Assembly (NCBI GenBank): GCA_964571855.1
Contig: CAZNDO010000005.1
Span: 62,001 to 126,000, forward strand
Source of the DNA: CAYYFX01 sp964571855
GTDB lineage: Bacteria; ARS69
Direction of reading: 5' to 3'
Length of the DNA stretch: 64,000 nt
Of this stretch, positions 27,063 through 35,874 are shown one piece after another. Below the pieces are notes generated by a model. It searched no databases. It saw only the letters and a program-made list of their open reading frames with translations, and had not been told where the DNA came from. Made by a program: the position numbers and the translations under genes. Position 1 is the first letter of the stretch. The number at the start of each line of letters is the position of its first letter.

Positions 27063-27111
27063 GCTCCTGTTGGCCAGACGGACGCACCCCATCCGGCACG
27101 GAGGGGCCCCC

Positions 27112-27522
27112 ATGCAAGCGTCTCGGTCCACTCTCCAGTCTCCACTCTCCACTCTCTTGCGATCGCCCTCCTGATCGGAGCGGCCGCGGCCCCGGCAACG
27201 GCCAGCTGGGTGTGGAATCCGGCCGTGCAGGTCTCCACGACATCGCCGCCTGACTCGGGCGCGTTCATCGACTTCTCGCAGCCGGGACGCACGCAGGGCA
27301 TCATCATGCATGCGATGGCCCGCATCTGGGACGGTCCGGCGGACGTGAATTTCTGGAGCCGAGCGTTCTACCTGCGCGTGCACGCGGAGTCCACGTGGGC
27401 GGCGGTGTGGGCGAGCAAGGAACTCATCACGGACACCGACCCGTTCGGGGCCTACCACCGATCCTCGACCGATCACCACATTGTCGAGGACCGCAATGGG
27501 GATAGGGGGCGCTTCTCCAGGC
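27112..27522 (+). pseudogene. Frameshifted and truncated secreted-protein gene
   Basis: ATG 27112 opens a short frame that stops at about 27174. The adjacent frame then encodes a convincing signal peptide (LAIALLIGAAAAPATAS) followed by exported-protein sequence (WVWNPAVQVSTTSPP; GIIMHAMARIWDGPADVNFW) up to about 27500. That second frame has no start codon of its own. The frame switch lies in a slippage-prone tract with repeated CCACTCT (about 27128-27158). The 3' end runs without a stop into the antisense of the MobA-like gene, so the C-terminus is lost. It looks like a recently decayed gene that still has a promoter. A sequencing error could explain the frameshift but not the missing end. 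Confidence 0.6.
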
Positions 27523-28137
27523 TCACCCATGCGCGCGCAGCCACTCCCGTGCGCGCGCGATGTCCTCCTCCGTGTCCAGGTCGAAGTGCAGCGACTCGTC
27601 GCCCGCGAGGACCCCGCGCGGCGTGCGGCCGGACGCCTGCAGGATCCCGCGGAGGTTCGCATCCGGCGGCGCGACGCCGATGGCGCCGCGCACCTCGCGG
27701 CGCAGCAGGATCGGGTGCGCCCGCCGCCCGCCGGCCACCGGGACGTACCACCCCGCATCGCCCGGCCCGGCGGCGTCGGCGGCGCGCGCGTCGAGCAGCG
27801 CGCGGACCACGCCGGCCGTCGCGAAGGGGCGGTCCACGGGCCAGAGGAGCACATCGTCCGCGTCGTCCAGCGCGGCCAGGCCGCAGCGAACGGATCCCGT
27901 GCGGCCCGCGTCGGGCGCCGGGTTCACCACCCACGTGTACGGGGACGGGTCGACGGCGGCGCGGAGCGCGGCGGCGTGCTCGCCCACGACGACGACGCCG
28001 CGTGTCACGGAAGCGTCACGAAGCGCGTCCAGGATCCGCGCGAGCGCTGTCCGGCCGCCGAGGTCCACCAGGGCCTTCGGCCGGCCAAGCCGGCGCGACG
28101 ATCCCGCGGCCAGCACGAGGGCGGCGGTCCCGCTCAC
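27523..28137 (-). CDS. MobA-like nucleotidyltransferase (MocA/PucB type)
   Basis: 204 residues. N-terminal NTP-binding signature LVLAAGSSRRLGRPKAL at about residues 7-23, followed by VVVGEHAAALRAAV, and the metal-binding region LLWPVDRPFATAGVV with the essential Asp. MobA/MocA enzymes attach GMP or CMP to molybdopterin; others in the superfamily activate different small molecules, so the substrate is open. No molybdenum enzymes are in view. The C-terminal DLDTEEDIARAREW is usual for this family. The GTG start overlaps the stop of the YtxJ-like gene (GTGA). Confidence 0.85.
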   Translation of the reverse strand: MSGTAALVLAAGSSRRLGRPKALVDLGGRTALARILDALRDASVTRGVVVVGEHAAALRAAVDPSPYTWVVNPAPDAGRTGSVRCGLAALDDADDVLLWPVDRPFATAGVVRALLDARAADAAGPGDAGWYVPVAGGRRAHPILLRREVRGAIGVAPPDANLRGILQASGRTPRGVLAGDESLHFDLDTEEDIARAREWLRAHG

Positions 28138-28490
28138 GGCGCCGCTTCGGGGTGCAGCGCCTTCTCCAGGGCCTGCCGCGAGATCCGCCAGCGGCTGGCG
28201 TGCCATGCCGCCCGCCCGCCGCGCAGGAGCAGGATCTGCGGCGACTCGTGGGGAACGCCCGTGCGCCGGGCCACCTCGTCCGAGAGTTCCCGGTGCGCGG
28301 GGATCTCCACCACCGCCCAGAGGGCGAGCGCGGCGTCGTGGTGGGCGGCGAAGTCCCGGAAGTCGCGCCAGGCGGCCGCGGAGGAGCCGCAGCGCGTGCT
28401 GTGCTTCAGCAGGAACACGGGGCGCCGGTCCGATTCCCGGAAGAGATCCTCCAGCGCGGCCGCGGTTTCCACCTGCTCGAGGTCCGCCAT
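28134..28490 (-). CDS. ytxJ: YtxJ-like monothiol redox protein
   Basis: 118 residues; ATG 28490 with GGAG six bases upstream. Thioredoxin-fold protein of the YtxJ/DUF2847 family, with the signature LLKHSTRCGSSAAAW containing a single active Cys and the helper segment GVPHESPQILLLRGG (cis-Pro loop). In Firmicutes this protein is linked to bacillithiol-based redox control; its presence suggests a comparable low-molecular-weight thiol system here, which is inference. It overlaps the MobA-like gene downstream. A short upstream extension in frame is not needed. Confidence 0.85.
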   Translation of the reverse strand: MADLEQVETAAALEDLFRESDRRPVFLLKHSTRCGSSAAAWRDFRDFAAHHDAALALWAVVEIPAHRELSDEVARRTGVPHESPQILLLRGGRAAWHASRWRISRQALEKALHPEAAP

Positions 28491-28633
28491 CGATCGCTCC
28501 GGGGGACGGCGCGTTTCGCCGACCGGGAAGATGCCGCCCGCGCGCCGCCGCGTCAACGCCGACTGGTCGCTCCGCCGCCTTTCGCGGTAACTTCGGGTCC
28601 CGGTCCAGGTGCGCCGAAACTCCGGAGGGAATC

Positions 28634-29794
28634 ATGTCGCTGCGTCCCACGGTCCTCGTGACCGCATTCGCCCTCGTCGCCGCGTGCGCGCACGCCGGCT
28701 CCGACAAGCCGCCCGCGCCGAAGGGCGCGGACGCTCCCGCCGCCGCGGGCGAGGCGAAGCCCGCCGCGCCGCACGTGCACGGCCACGCGCACGGCCACGT
28801 CCAGCGCGAACCGGAGCCGCAGGGCCTGTGGTTCGACGGCGAGAAGCACCTGGCCGACGTGCGCCAGCTCACGTTCGGCGGGCAGAACGCCGAGGCGTAC
28901 TGGTCGGCGGACGGCACGTCCCTGATCTTCCAGTGGACGCCGGCCGAGGGCGGCTGCGACCAGATCTACACGATGAAGGCGGACGGCTCCATGAAGCGGC
29001 TCGTCTCCACGGGCAAGGGCCGCACCACGTGCGCGTACTTCATCCCCGGCACGGACCGCGTCCTGTACTCGTCCACGCACCTCGGCGGCGAGGCCTGCCC
29101 GCCGGAGCCGGACTTCTCGCAGGGCTACGTGTGGCCGCTGTACGAGTCCTACGACATCTTCACCGCGAAGGCGGACGGCACGGACCTGAAGCGCCTCACC
29201 ACGGCGCCCGGATACGACGCGGAAGGCACCACCACCACGGACGGCGCGTGGATCGTGTTCACGTCCGTGCGCGACGGGGACATCGATCTCTACAGGATGC
29301 GCGCCGACGGCTCGGAGGTCACGCGCCTCACGGACGATCCCGGTTACGACGGCGGCGCGTTCTTCTCCGCGGACGGCACGAAGATCTGCTACCGCGCGGG
29401 CCGGCCGAAGGACGAGAAGGAGCTGGCGGAGTACCGCGCGCTCCTGGCCAAGGGGCTGGTCCGTCCACGCGCGCTCGAGGTCTTCTGGATGAACGCGGAC
29501 GGCACCGGCAAGACGCAGGTGACGAGCAATGGCGCCGCGAATTTCGCGCCGTACTTCACGCCGGACGGCACGCGCATCCTGTTCGCATCGAACATGGAGA
29601 ACCCGCGCAGCCGCAACTTCGACATCTACATGGTCAACCTGGACGGCACGGGGCTGGAGAAGGTGACCACGTGCCCGTCGTTCGACTCCTTCCCCATGTT
29701 CAGCCCGGACGGGAAGGAGCTGGTGTTCGCGTCGAACCGGAACGGGTCCGTCCCGGGCGAGACGAACATCTTCGTGGCGAAGTGGGTGGACTAG
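28634..29794 (+). CDS. PD40/TolB-like beta-propeller lipoprotein
   Basis: 386 residues. ATG with GGAGGG upstream. Lipoprotein signal with lipobox LVAAC. A His-rich stretch follows (HVHGHAHGHV, a likely metal-binding tail). At least five PD40/WD40-like repeats then occur, each with a (Y/F)(W/F)SxDGTxLxF or MxADGSxxxRLT pattern (AYWSADGTSLIF, MKADGSMKRLV, MRADGSEVTRLT, YFTPDGTRILF, MFSPDGKELVF), giving a TolB-type propeller. It probably lies in the periplasm, attached to a membrane. A TAACTT about 40 bases upstream of the ATG may be the -10. The protein's role is unknown. Confidence 0.85.
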   Translation: MSLRPTVLVTAFALVAACAHAGSDKPPAPKGADAPAAAGEAKPAAPHVHGHAHGHVQREPEPQGLWFDGEKHLADVRQLTFGGQNAEAYWSADGTSLIFQWTPAEGGCDQIYTMKADGSMKRLVSTGKGRTTCAYFIPGTDRVLYSSTHLGGEACPPEPDFSQGYVWPLYESYDIFTAKADGTDLKRLTTAPGYDAEGTTTTDGAWIVFTSVRDGDIDLYRMRADGSEVTRLTDDPGYDGGAFFSADGTKICYRAGRPKDEKELAEYRALLAKGLVRPRALEVFWMNADGTGKTQVTSNGAANFAPYFTPDGTRILFASNMENPRSRNFDIYMVNLDGTGLEKVTTCPSFDSFPMFSPDGKELVFASNRNGSVPGETNIFVAKWVD

Positions 29795-29802
29795 CGTCGC
29801 GT

Positions 29803-29827
29803 CCCGGAAGTCGCGCGGACTTCGCGG
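29803..29827. terminator. Possible two-way hairpin between convergent genes
   Basis: GAAGTC, loop GCGCG, GACTTC at 29807-29823, in the 39-base gap between the propeller lipoprotein gene and the convergent DJ-1 gene. The stem is short and there is no T run, so support is modest. Confidence 0.3.
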
Positions 29828-29833
29828 GTCGGC

Positions 29834-30835
29834 TCAGGCGGCGCGGCGCACGCGGATCTCCAGCAGCACCTGCCCCGGCGCGCCCGGCGCGATGACGACT
29901 TCGGCGGCCCAGGGGCGGCCGGCATCGTCCGCGAACGTCCACGCGGTGCCCTCGCCGGGCACCGCGCCGTCCCGGGCGTGCCAGCCCGCCTCCGCGGCCA
30001 GGCCCGCGAACTGGCGCCGCATCTCCTCCGCCGGCTCGGGCCAGCGCACGTGCCAGCGCAGGGTCCACTGGTCCGCGTCGCCGGCGTAGAGTTCGTCCTC
30101 CCGGTCGCGCGCCGGCGGGCGGAAGTCGATCACGCGCTGGATGTGCAGGTCGGCCAGGCCGGCTCGCACGTAGTCCCCGTCCGGCCGCCAGTCGTACTCG
30201 ATGTTGTTCGCCACCCAGCGGGCTCGCGCCGCGCCGAACCGTCGCGCCACGATGTGCAGGGCGCCGTCGATCCCGGCGGACAGCCCGCCGGCGGTGACGA
30301 TGCGGCCGTTGTCCACGACGCGTTCGCGGCCCGTGATCTCGGCGCGCGGCGCGGCGCCCTGCAGGTGGTCCAGCATCGGTGCGTACGTCGTGGCGCGAAG
30401 CCCGTCGAGCAGCCCGGCGGAGGCCAGGAAGAACGCGCCGTTGCAGACCGAGAGGATCGTGGCGCCCTGCGCGTGGCGCGCCGCGATCCAGGCGAGGCGG
30501 GGATCGTCGTCCGGAACGCGGTGCGGCACGCGGCCGCCGGGCAGCACGAGCAGCTCCGCGGGCGGGGCATCCGCCAGCGTTCCGTCCGGCGTCACGCGCA
30601 GTCCGAGGTTCGTGACGAGCGGGCGGCCGTCCACGCTCGCCGTGTACACCTCCATCCCGGCCTGGCCGAGCACCTCGTAGGGGCCCGTGAAGTCGATGAT
30701 CTGCACGCCGTCGAACAGGAGGATCACCGCGCGGGGACGTTCCGGCGCGGGGGAATCCGCGCCGGCGGCGGCGCCGGCCGGCGCGACGGCCGCCAGGGCG
30801 ACGGTCACGAGCGCCGGGGCGAGTGGACGGAGCAT
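29834..30835 (-). CDS. Exported DJ-1/PfpI-family protein
   Basis: 333 residues; ATG 30835 with GAGGAGG five bases upstream. Signal peptide ends near AGAAAGA (residue 25). The DJ-1/PfpI domain begins AVILLFDGVQIIDFTGPYE, has LLVLPGGRVPHRV, and the nucleophile elbow ILSVCNGAFFLASAG carries the conserved Cys. Members include isonitrile hydratase-like and AraC-type regulator sensor domains; no DNA-binding domain follows. The ~120-residue C-terminal extension (DYVRAGLADLHIQRVIDFR onward) is not part of the usual fold. The enzyme's substrate is unknown. Confidence 0.85.
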   Translation of the reverse strand: MLRPLAPALVTVALAAVAPAGAAAGADSPAPERPRAVILLFDGVQIIDFTGPYEVLGQAGMEVYTASVDGRPLVTNLGLRVTPDGTLADAPPAELLVLPGGRVPHRVPDDDPRLAWIAARHAQGATILSVCNGAFFLASAGLLDGLRATTYAPMLDHLQGAAPRAEITGRERVVDNGRIVTAGGLSAGIDGALHIVARRFGAARARWVANNIEYDWRPDGDYVRAGLADLHIQRVIDFRPPARDREDELYAGDADQWTLRWHVRWPEPAEEMRRQFAGLAAEAGWHARDGAVPGEGTAWTFADDAGRPWAAEVVIAPGAPGQVLLEIRVRRAA

Positions 30836-30983
30836 CGGAGCCTCCTCGGCGGGTGCGGGGTCCCGGGAATCTAGGCGAGGGCTCGCGCTCGCGACGGCCG
30901 GATGGTGCGAATCCGCCCGGCACGGGGACGGGACGAGTTCCTCGGCACGCCAGCGGTCGTAGCCCGCCGGACCCTTCCCCGCG

Positions 30984-33557
30984 TCAGCCGTCGCCCGGAA
31001 CGCGCTCCTCGCCGTGGAGTCGACCGATCGCGGCCTCGGTGCGCGCACGACCCGCGCTGCCCTCCGGCTCTGCCGCAAGCGCCTCCTCCAGGAGTCCTTG
31101 CGCAAGCGCGAGGTCGCCCCGCGCAACGAGGAGCTCGGCGAGCAGGCGCATCGTCCCCGCCGTGTCGGGGTGCCCCGCGCGCAGCGCCTTCCTCCGCAGC
31201 TCCAGGCACCGGCGCGCGAGGCGCTCCGCTCCCGTCGCGTCGCCCGCGCGCTTCCGCATCACGGCCTCCGAGTACAGCGTGGTGGCCACCCAGGGATGCT
31301 CCGCGCCCAGGTTCTCCTCGTAGATCGCGCGGGCCTCGGCGTACAGGCGGAACGACTCCTGGTATGCGCCGGACTCGCCGAGCGCGAGCGCGAGGTTCGC
31401 GGTGTCGGTCGCCACGCGGGTGTGCCGATCGCCGAAGCGGCGCCGGTCCGCCTCCACCACGGAACGGATCATCGCCACCGACTCCTCCCCGCGGCCGGTC
31501 TGCTGCAACGCGTTCGCCAGGTTCATCCGCGCCCCGGTGGCCAGCGGGTGATCCGGATCCAGGATCTCCGCGTACAGGGCCGCCGCCTCGCGGAGCGGCG
31601 CCTCCGCCTCCGCGTGTCGTCCCGCGCTGTTGCGCGCCCAGCCGAGGTTCTGCGCCACCTGGGCCGTCTCGTACGCGCGCGACCCGTGCACCCGGCGCAC
31701 GATCTCCAGGGACTCCACCAGGCAGGACTCCGCCTCCGCGTACCGGCCCTGCCGCACGAGCGTCACGCCGAGATCGTTGAGCCGCGCGCCCACGGCCTCG
31801 CCCGGCGGCGCCTCGGCCGACCGCGTGACGGCCAGCGCCTCGCGCTGCAGCCGCTCCGCGTCCTCCCAGTCGCCGCGGATCTCGCGCAGCGACGCCTGCT
31901 CCACGCGGCACAACGCCAGCTCCAGCGGCGCCGCGGCGAGCGCGCCGGCGCCCTCGGACAGCGCGCGGGCGAGGACCGCCTCCGCGCTGTCCGGGGCCCC
32001 CAGCTCGCGGTGCATCGCGGCGAGGTTCCGCATCGTGGCCACGGCCGCGAGATCGACGGGCGCGTCCGCCGGCCGCGCCGCGAGCGAGGCGCGGAAGTGG
32101 TCCCGCGCGCGCTCGTGCTCGGCGAGCCCGCGGTAGGTCCGGCCCAGGGTGTAGTGCACCGCGGAGGCCACCGGCGGCGGCGGCCCGGCGGCGCCGGAGA
32201 CCTGCGACGCCGCCCGGTCCAGGACCTCGCGCACGGTCGTGTCCTTCCGGGACGTGGCCAGCGGATCCGCCTCGGCCAGCATGTCCTGCAGGAAGCCGGT
32301 CACCGCCTCGGCCGCCGCGCGCTGCGTGTCCGCCTCCTCGCGCGCGGCGCGCGCCTGCACCAGCAGGCCCAGGCTCACGGCGGTGGCCGCGGCGAGCACG
32401 ACGACGAGCGCCGCCACGGACGTGACCAGCACCGGGTTTCGGCGCACGAACTTCGCCGCGCGCACACCCACCGTGTCCGGGCGCGCCGCGACCGGATACC
32501 CCTCGAGGTGCCGCCGGAGGTCCTCGGAGAGCTGCTCCACGGAGCCGTAGCGGCGATCCGGCTCCTTCCGCAGGGCGGTGAGCAGGATGTTGTCGAGGTC
32601 CCCGGCGAGGCGCCGCCCGCGCGCCGGCGAGGTCCGCGCCGCGGCCACGCTGGGGCGCAGCGGCGGCGTCTCCGCCACGACGCGCTCGATCTCGCGCCCG
32701 GACATCCCCTCGGTGTCGTACGGGCGCGTTCCCGTGAGCAGCTCGTACAGCACCACGCCGAGGGAGTACACGTCCGTGGCGGTGGTCGCGGGCTCGCCGC
32801 GGATCTGCTCGGGACTGGCGTACCGCGGCGTGAGCGCCTGGGCGCCCGGGAGCGTCGCCGAGTCGTCCGCGGTATCGGCCTCCAGGACCTTCGCGATCCC
32901 GAAGTCCAGGAGCTTCGGCCGCCCCTCGGCATCCACCAGGATGTTGCTGGGCTTGAGGTCGCGGTGCACCACGAGCTTGTGGTGCGCGTGGCTCACCGCG
33001 TCGCACACGCCGCGGAAGAGGCGCAGCCGCGCGTCCACGTCGAGACCGTGCCGGTCGCACCACGCGTCGATCGGTTCGCCCTCCACGTACTCCATCACGA
33101 GGAAGGGGACGCCGTCCCCCGTGGCGCCGCCGTCCAGGACGCGCGCGATGTTCGGATGGTCCAGCGAGGCGAGCACGCGGCGCTCGTGCCGGAAGCGGCG
33201 GAGGATGTCGTCGGAGGAGAGTCCCGCGCGCACGATCTTCACCGCCGCGCGCTTCTCGAAGGCCTGGTCCGCGCGCTCGGCCAGGTACACGTTGCCCATG
33301 CCGCCGGCGCCGATGCGACGCACGATCCGCCACGCGCCGACCGTGCTGCCCTCGCGCGGGTCCGGCGCGTCGACCGGCGGGGCGGGCGTCACCTCGAGGA
33401 ATCGTCCGGCGCTCTGATCGGCGGCGAGGAGGGATTCCACCTCGTGGCGAAGCTCGAGATCGTCCCCGCAGGCTTCCGCCACGTACGCCGCGCGGGAGTC
33501 GTCCGGGACGTCGAGCGCGGCGAAGAAGACGTCGTCGACCCTACCCCGATCGTTCAT
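30984..33557 (-). CDS. Membrane Ser/Thr protein kinase with C-terminal TPR repeats
   Basis: 857 residues. An N-terminal ~70-residue helical stretch precedes the Hanks kinase domain (about 74-340): IGAGGMGNVYLAE glycine loop, AVKIV lysine, HRDLKPSN, DFGIAK, YASPEQ. One transmembrane helix follows (VTSVAALVVVLAAATAVSLGLLV, about 382-404), then a long series of TPR units (YTLGRTYRGLAEHERARDHF; LGVTLVRQGRYAEAES; NLALALGESGAYQESF). The start lies inside the 3' end of the ECF sigma gene (17-base overlap). ECF sigma plus kinase-TPR is a recurring pair in Acidobacteria, Planctomycetes and relatives, where the kinase may control the sigma factor; no anti-sigma factor is seen. Confidence 0.92.
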   Translation of the reverse strand: MNDRGRVDDVFFAALDVPDDSRAAYVAEACGDDLELRHEVESLLAADQSAGRFLEVTPAPPVDAPDPREGSTVGAWRIVRRIGAGGMGNVYLAERADQAFEKRAAVKIVRAGLSSDDILRRFRHERRVLASLDHPNIARVLDGGATGDGVPFLVMEYVEGEPIDAWCDRHGLDVDARLRLFRGVCDAVSHAHHKLVVHRDLKPSNILVDAEGRPKLLDFGIAKVLEADTADDSATLPGAQALTPRYASPEQIRGEPATTATDVYSLGVVLYELLTGTRPYDTEGMSGREIERVVAETPPLRPSVAAARTSPARGRRLAGDLDNILLTALRKEPDRRYGSVEQLSEDLRRHLEGYPVAARPDTVGVRAAKFVRRNPVLVTSVAALVVVLAAATAVSLGLLVQARAAREEADTQRAAAEAVTGFLQDMLAEADPLATSRKDTTVREVLDRAASQVSGAAGPPPPVASAVHYTLGRTYRGLAEHERARDHFRASLAARPADAPVDLAAVATMRNLAAMHRELGAPDSAEAVLARALSEGAGALAAAPLELALCRVEQASLREIRGDWEDAERLQREALAVTRSAEAPPGEAVGARLNDLGVTLVRQGRYAEAESCLVESLEIVRRVHGSRAYETAQVAQNLGWARNSAGRHAEAEAPLREAAALYAEILDPDHPLATGARMNLANALQQTGRGEESVAMIRSVVEADRRRFGDRHTRVATDTANLALALGESGAYQESFRLYAEARAIYEENLGAEHPWVATTLYSEAVMRKRAGDATGAERLARRCLELRRKALRAGHPDTAGTMRLLAELLVARGDLALAQGLLEEALAAEPEGSAGRARTEAAIGRLHGEERVPGDG

Positions 33558-34134
33558 CGCGCCCGTCGCCGCCCGCGAGACCGGTGACCTCGCGGAAGAG
33601 CCACGCGCGGCCGAAGCGCCAGTATCGCTCCACCGTGCGCGTGGTGACGCCGAGGACCTCGGCCACCTCGTCGTGCGTGAGCCCCCCGAAGAAGCGCAGC
33701 TCCACCACCTTCGCGCGCTCGGGGTGCACCGCTTCCAGCTTCTCGAGCGCGCGGCCGAGCGCCCAGAGGTCCGTGTCCGGCACGTCGCCCGCGGCCAGCG
33801 CGTGCTCCAGCGGCACCTTCTCCTGGCCGCCCCACCGCTTCACGCGGCCCTTGCCGCGCTCGTGGTCGATCAGCACCTGCCGGATGGCCCGCGCCGCCAC
33901 GGCGAAGAAGTGGGCGCGGTCCTTCCAGCTCGCGCGTTCCGTGTCCACGAGCTTCAGGTACGCCTCGTGGACCAGGGCCGTGGCCTGCAACGTGGAGTCC
34001 CCCCTGCCCCTCAGGTAGCTGCGGGCGAGCCGGCGCAGCTCCTCGTACACCACGGGGAACAGCCGCTCCGCCGCCTCGGGGGCGCCGGCGGCGGCCTCGG
34101 AGAGGAGGCGCGTGGTGTCGGCTCGCTCGGTCAT
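33541..34134 (-). CDS. ECF-type RNA polymerase sigma factor
   Basis: 197 residues. Region 2 lies at about 20-100 (LVHEAYLKLVD, FFAVAARAIRQVLIDHERGK) and region 4 at about 130-190 with a helix-turn-helix (GLTHDEVAEVLGVTTRTVERYWRFGRAWL). The QATALVHEAYLKL and FFAVAARAIRQ segments are those of the Acidobacteria/Planctomycetes-type sigma-70 subfamily that pairs with Ser/Thr kinases. It would direct transcription of an unknown regulon. The 3' end overlaps the kinase start by 17 bases, so the two are coexpressed. Confidence 0.92.
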   Translation of the reverse strand: MTERADTTRLLSEAAAGAPEAAERLFPVVYEELRRLARSYLRGRGDSTLQATALVHEAYLKLVDTERASWKDRAHFFAVAARAIRQVLIDHERGKGRVKRWGGQEKVPLEHALAAGDVPDTDLWALGRALEKLEAVHPERAKVVELRFFGGLTHDEVAEVLGVTTRTVERYWRFGRAWLFREVTGLAGGDGRDERSG

Positions 34135-34200
34135 GGCCCGAGTCTATCCCATCCACGACACGGAGGATCGGAACCCGACAGGCCGGCACGAGGGACGTCC

Positions 34201-34216
34201 CGGGGCCAAGGCCCCG
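34201..34216 (-). terminator. Short GC hairpin after the SpoIIE-type phosphatase gene
   Basis: CGGGGCC, two-base loop AA, GGCCCCG immediately downstream of the phosphatase stop. There is no T run on the minus strand. It may be a weak terminator separating the phosphatase from the sigma-kinase pair. Confidence 0.3.
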
Positions 34217-34218
34217 CG

Positions 34219-35865
34219 TCACTTCACGCGCAGGAACACCGCGGTGATGTCGTCGCGGCGCTCGCCGCCCGCGTGGTGCGCGAGGATCTCCTCGCGGAAG
34301 CGCGCGCTGAGCTCCGGCAAGGGGCGCGCGTGGAGCTCGCGCAGCAGGGCCCGCACGCGCTCCTTGCCGAGCAGCCGGCCGGCGGGGTCCGCCGCCTCCC
34401 AGATGCCGTCCGTCCCGAAGAGGAGCAGATCCCCCGGCGCGAGCCGTACCGAGGTCGTCGGGTAGTCCGCCCCCGGGAAGATCCCGAGCGGGATCCCGGT
34501 GGGCAGGAACTCGAGGAAGCGGTCCTCGGCGGGCCGGTACAGGAACGGCGGATCGTGTCCGGCACTCGCGAACTCGAAGGCGCGCGTGGCCGGATCGAAG
34601 CGGCCGAAGAGGAACGTGAGGAAGCGGTCGGACGCGGAGTCGGCCTCCACGAGATCGTTCAGCGTGGCCATCACCGCGGACAGGTCCCGCGACGACGTGA
34701 GCAGCGCGCGCAGGCTGGCGCGCGCGATGAACACCAGCAGCGCCGCCCCCATCCCGTGGCCGGTGGCGTCGGCGATCACGATGCCGGTGCGGCCGCCGTC
34801 CATCGGGAAGAAGTCGTAGAAGTCCCCGCCGGTCTCGGTGGCCGACATGCACCAGCCGAGCATCTCGAACGCGTCGTTCTCGGGGTGGGACGCGGGCAGG
34901 AGCCCGTTCTGGATGTCCGCGGCCAGGTTCATCTCCGCGGCGATCCGCTCCGCGGCGCGCGTCTTCGCGTACAGCATCGCGTTGTCCACGGCCGCCGCGC
35001 AGAGGTTCGCCACGGTCCGCAGCACGTCCGCGTCCTCGGCCCGCAGGCCGTCGTCCCCGCCCGCGTTCACCACGACGATGGCGCCGAGGCGGCGCCCCTG
35101 CGTGATCAGCGGCATGAGCACGAGGGACGAGAGCCGCACGGGGAGCCCGGACACGTCGATGCGGTCGCTGGCCGCCGCGTCGGGGATCACCACCGGGTCG
35201 CCGCGCTCGAGCGCGGACGCCAGGAAGGGCGCGCCGGAGGGCGTCCGCAGTGCCAGGAGGATCTCCTCGGACAGCCCCCACTCGATCCCCGCGGAGAGCT
35301 TCCCGTCCTGCGCCAGCGCGATGGCGCCCACCTCGGCGCGCAGGATGCGCACGGAGAGCTCCATCAGCTTCGTGAGCAGCACGTCCAGCTCCACGTACTG
35401 CACGAGCTCGCCGGCCTCGTGCAGGGCGTCGAGCTTCACGGCGCCGGTGGCGGACTCGCGGTTCGCCGCCTCGTACAGCTGCACCTTCACGATCTCGGGC
35501 GCCAGCGCGTCCACGACCGTCTGCCACCACGCGAGATCCTCGGCGGTGACGTCCCCGCGGAGGAGGAACATGCCGTAGGTCTCGTCCCGGAAGCGGAGCG
35601 CGGCGGCGGCGCCGCCCCCGGGGAGCGGGGCGAGGCGGTCGGGAACGTCGGGGAGGATCGCTGCGAGCGTCGCCGCCACGTCGTCGGGAACGGCGCCGCC
35701 CGCCTCCCCCGCGCCGGAGAGCACGGCCGCGAACCCGCCGCGCTCGTCCGGGACCACGACGGACCAGCTCCCGGCGCGGCCGGCCGACGCCGAATTCACG
35801 GCATCCCGCAGCTCGGGGGAGGCCAGGCAGTCGTGCAGGCGGCGGAGATCGGCGGCGGGGGGCAT
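34219..35865 (-). CDS. GAF-SpoIIE (PP2C-type) phosphatase
   Basis: 548 residues. The N-terminal ~145 residues are an unrecognised, possibly degenerate sensory region. A GAF domain follows (about 150-310; VELDVLLTKLMELSVRIL ... GAIVVVNAGGDDGLRAEDADVLRTVANLCAAAV), then the SpoIIE/RsbU-type PP2C domain (about 320-548) with metal-binding aspartates in ETGGDFYDFF, VIADATGHGMGAAL, LFGTDGIWEA and RRDDITAVF. Such enzymes dephosphorylate anti-sigma-antagonist proteins in partner-switching pathways, but no STAS or anti-sigma gene is adjacent. Nine bases downstream of the HDOD gene, in the same operon. Confidence 0.92.
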   Translation of the reverse strand: MPPAADLRRLHDCLASPELRDAVNSASAGRAGSWSVVVPDERGGFAAVLSGAGEAGGAVPDDVAATLAAILPDVPDRLAPLPGGGAAAALRFRDETYGMFLLRGDVTAEDLAWWQTVVDALAPEIVKVQLYEAANRESATGAVKLDALHEAGELVQYVELDVLLTKLMELSVRILRAEVGAIALAQDGKLSAGIEWGLSEEILLALRTPSGAPFLASALERGDPVVIPDAAASDRIDVSGLPVRLSSLVLMPLITQGRRLGAIVVVNAGGDDGLRAEDADVLRTVANLCAAAVDNAMLYAKTRAAERIAAEMNLAADIQNGLLPASHPENDAFEMLGWCMSATETGGDFYDFFPMDGGRTGIVIADATGHGMGAALLVFIARASLRALLTSSRDLSAVMATLNDLVEADSASDRFLTFLFGRFDPATRAFEFASAGHDPPFLYRPAEDRFLEFLPTGIPLGIFPGADYPTTSVRLAPGDLLLFGTDGIWEAADPAGRLLGKERVRALLRELHARPLPELSARFREEILAHHAGGERRDDITAVFLRVK

Positions 35866-35874
35866 CCGCGTGGC

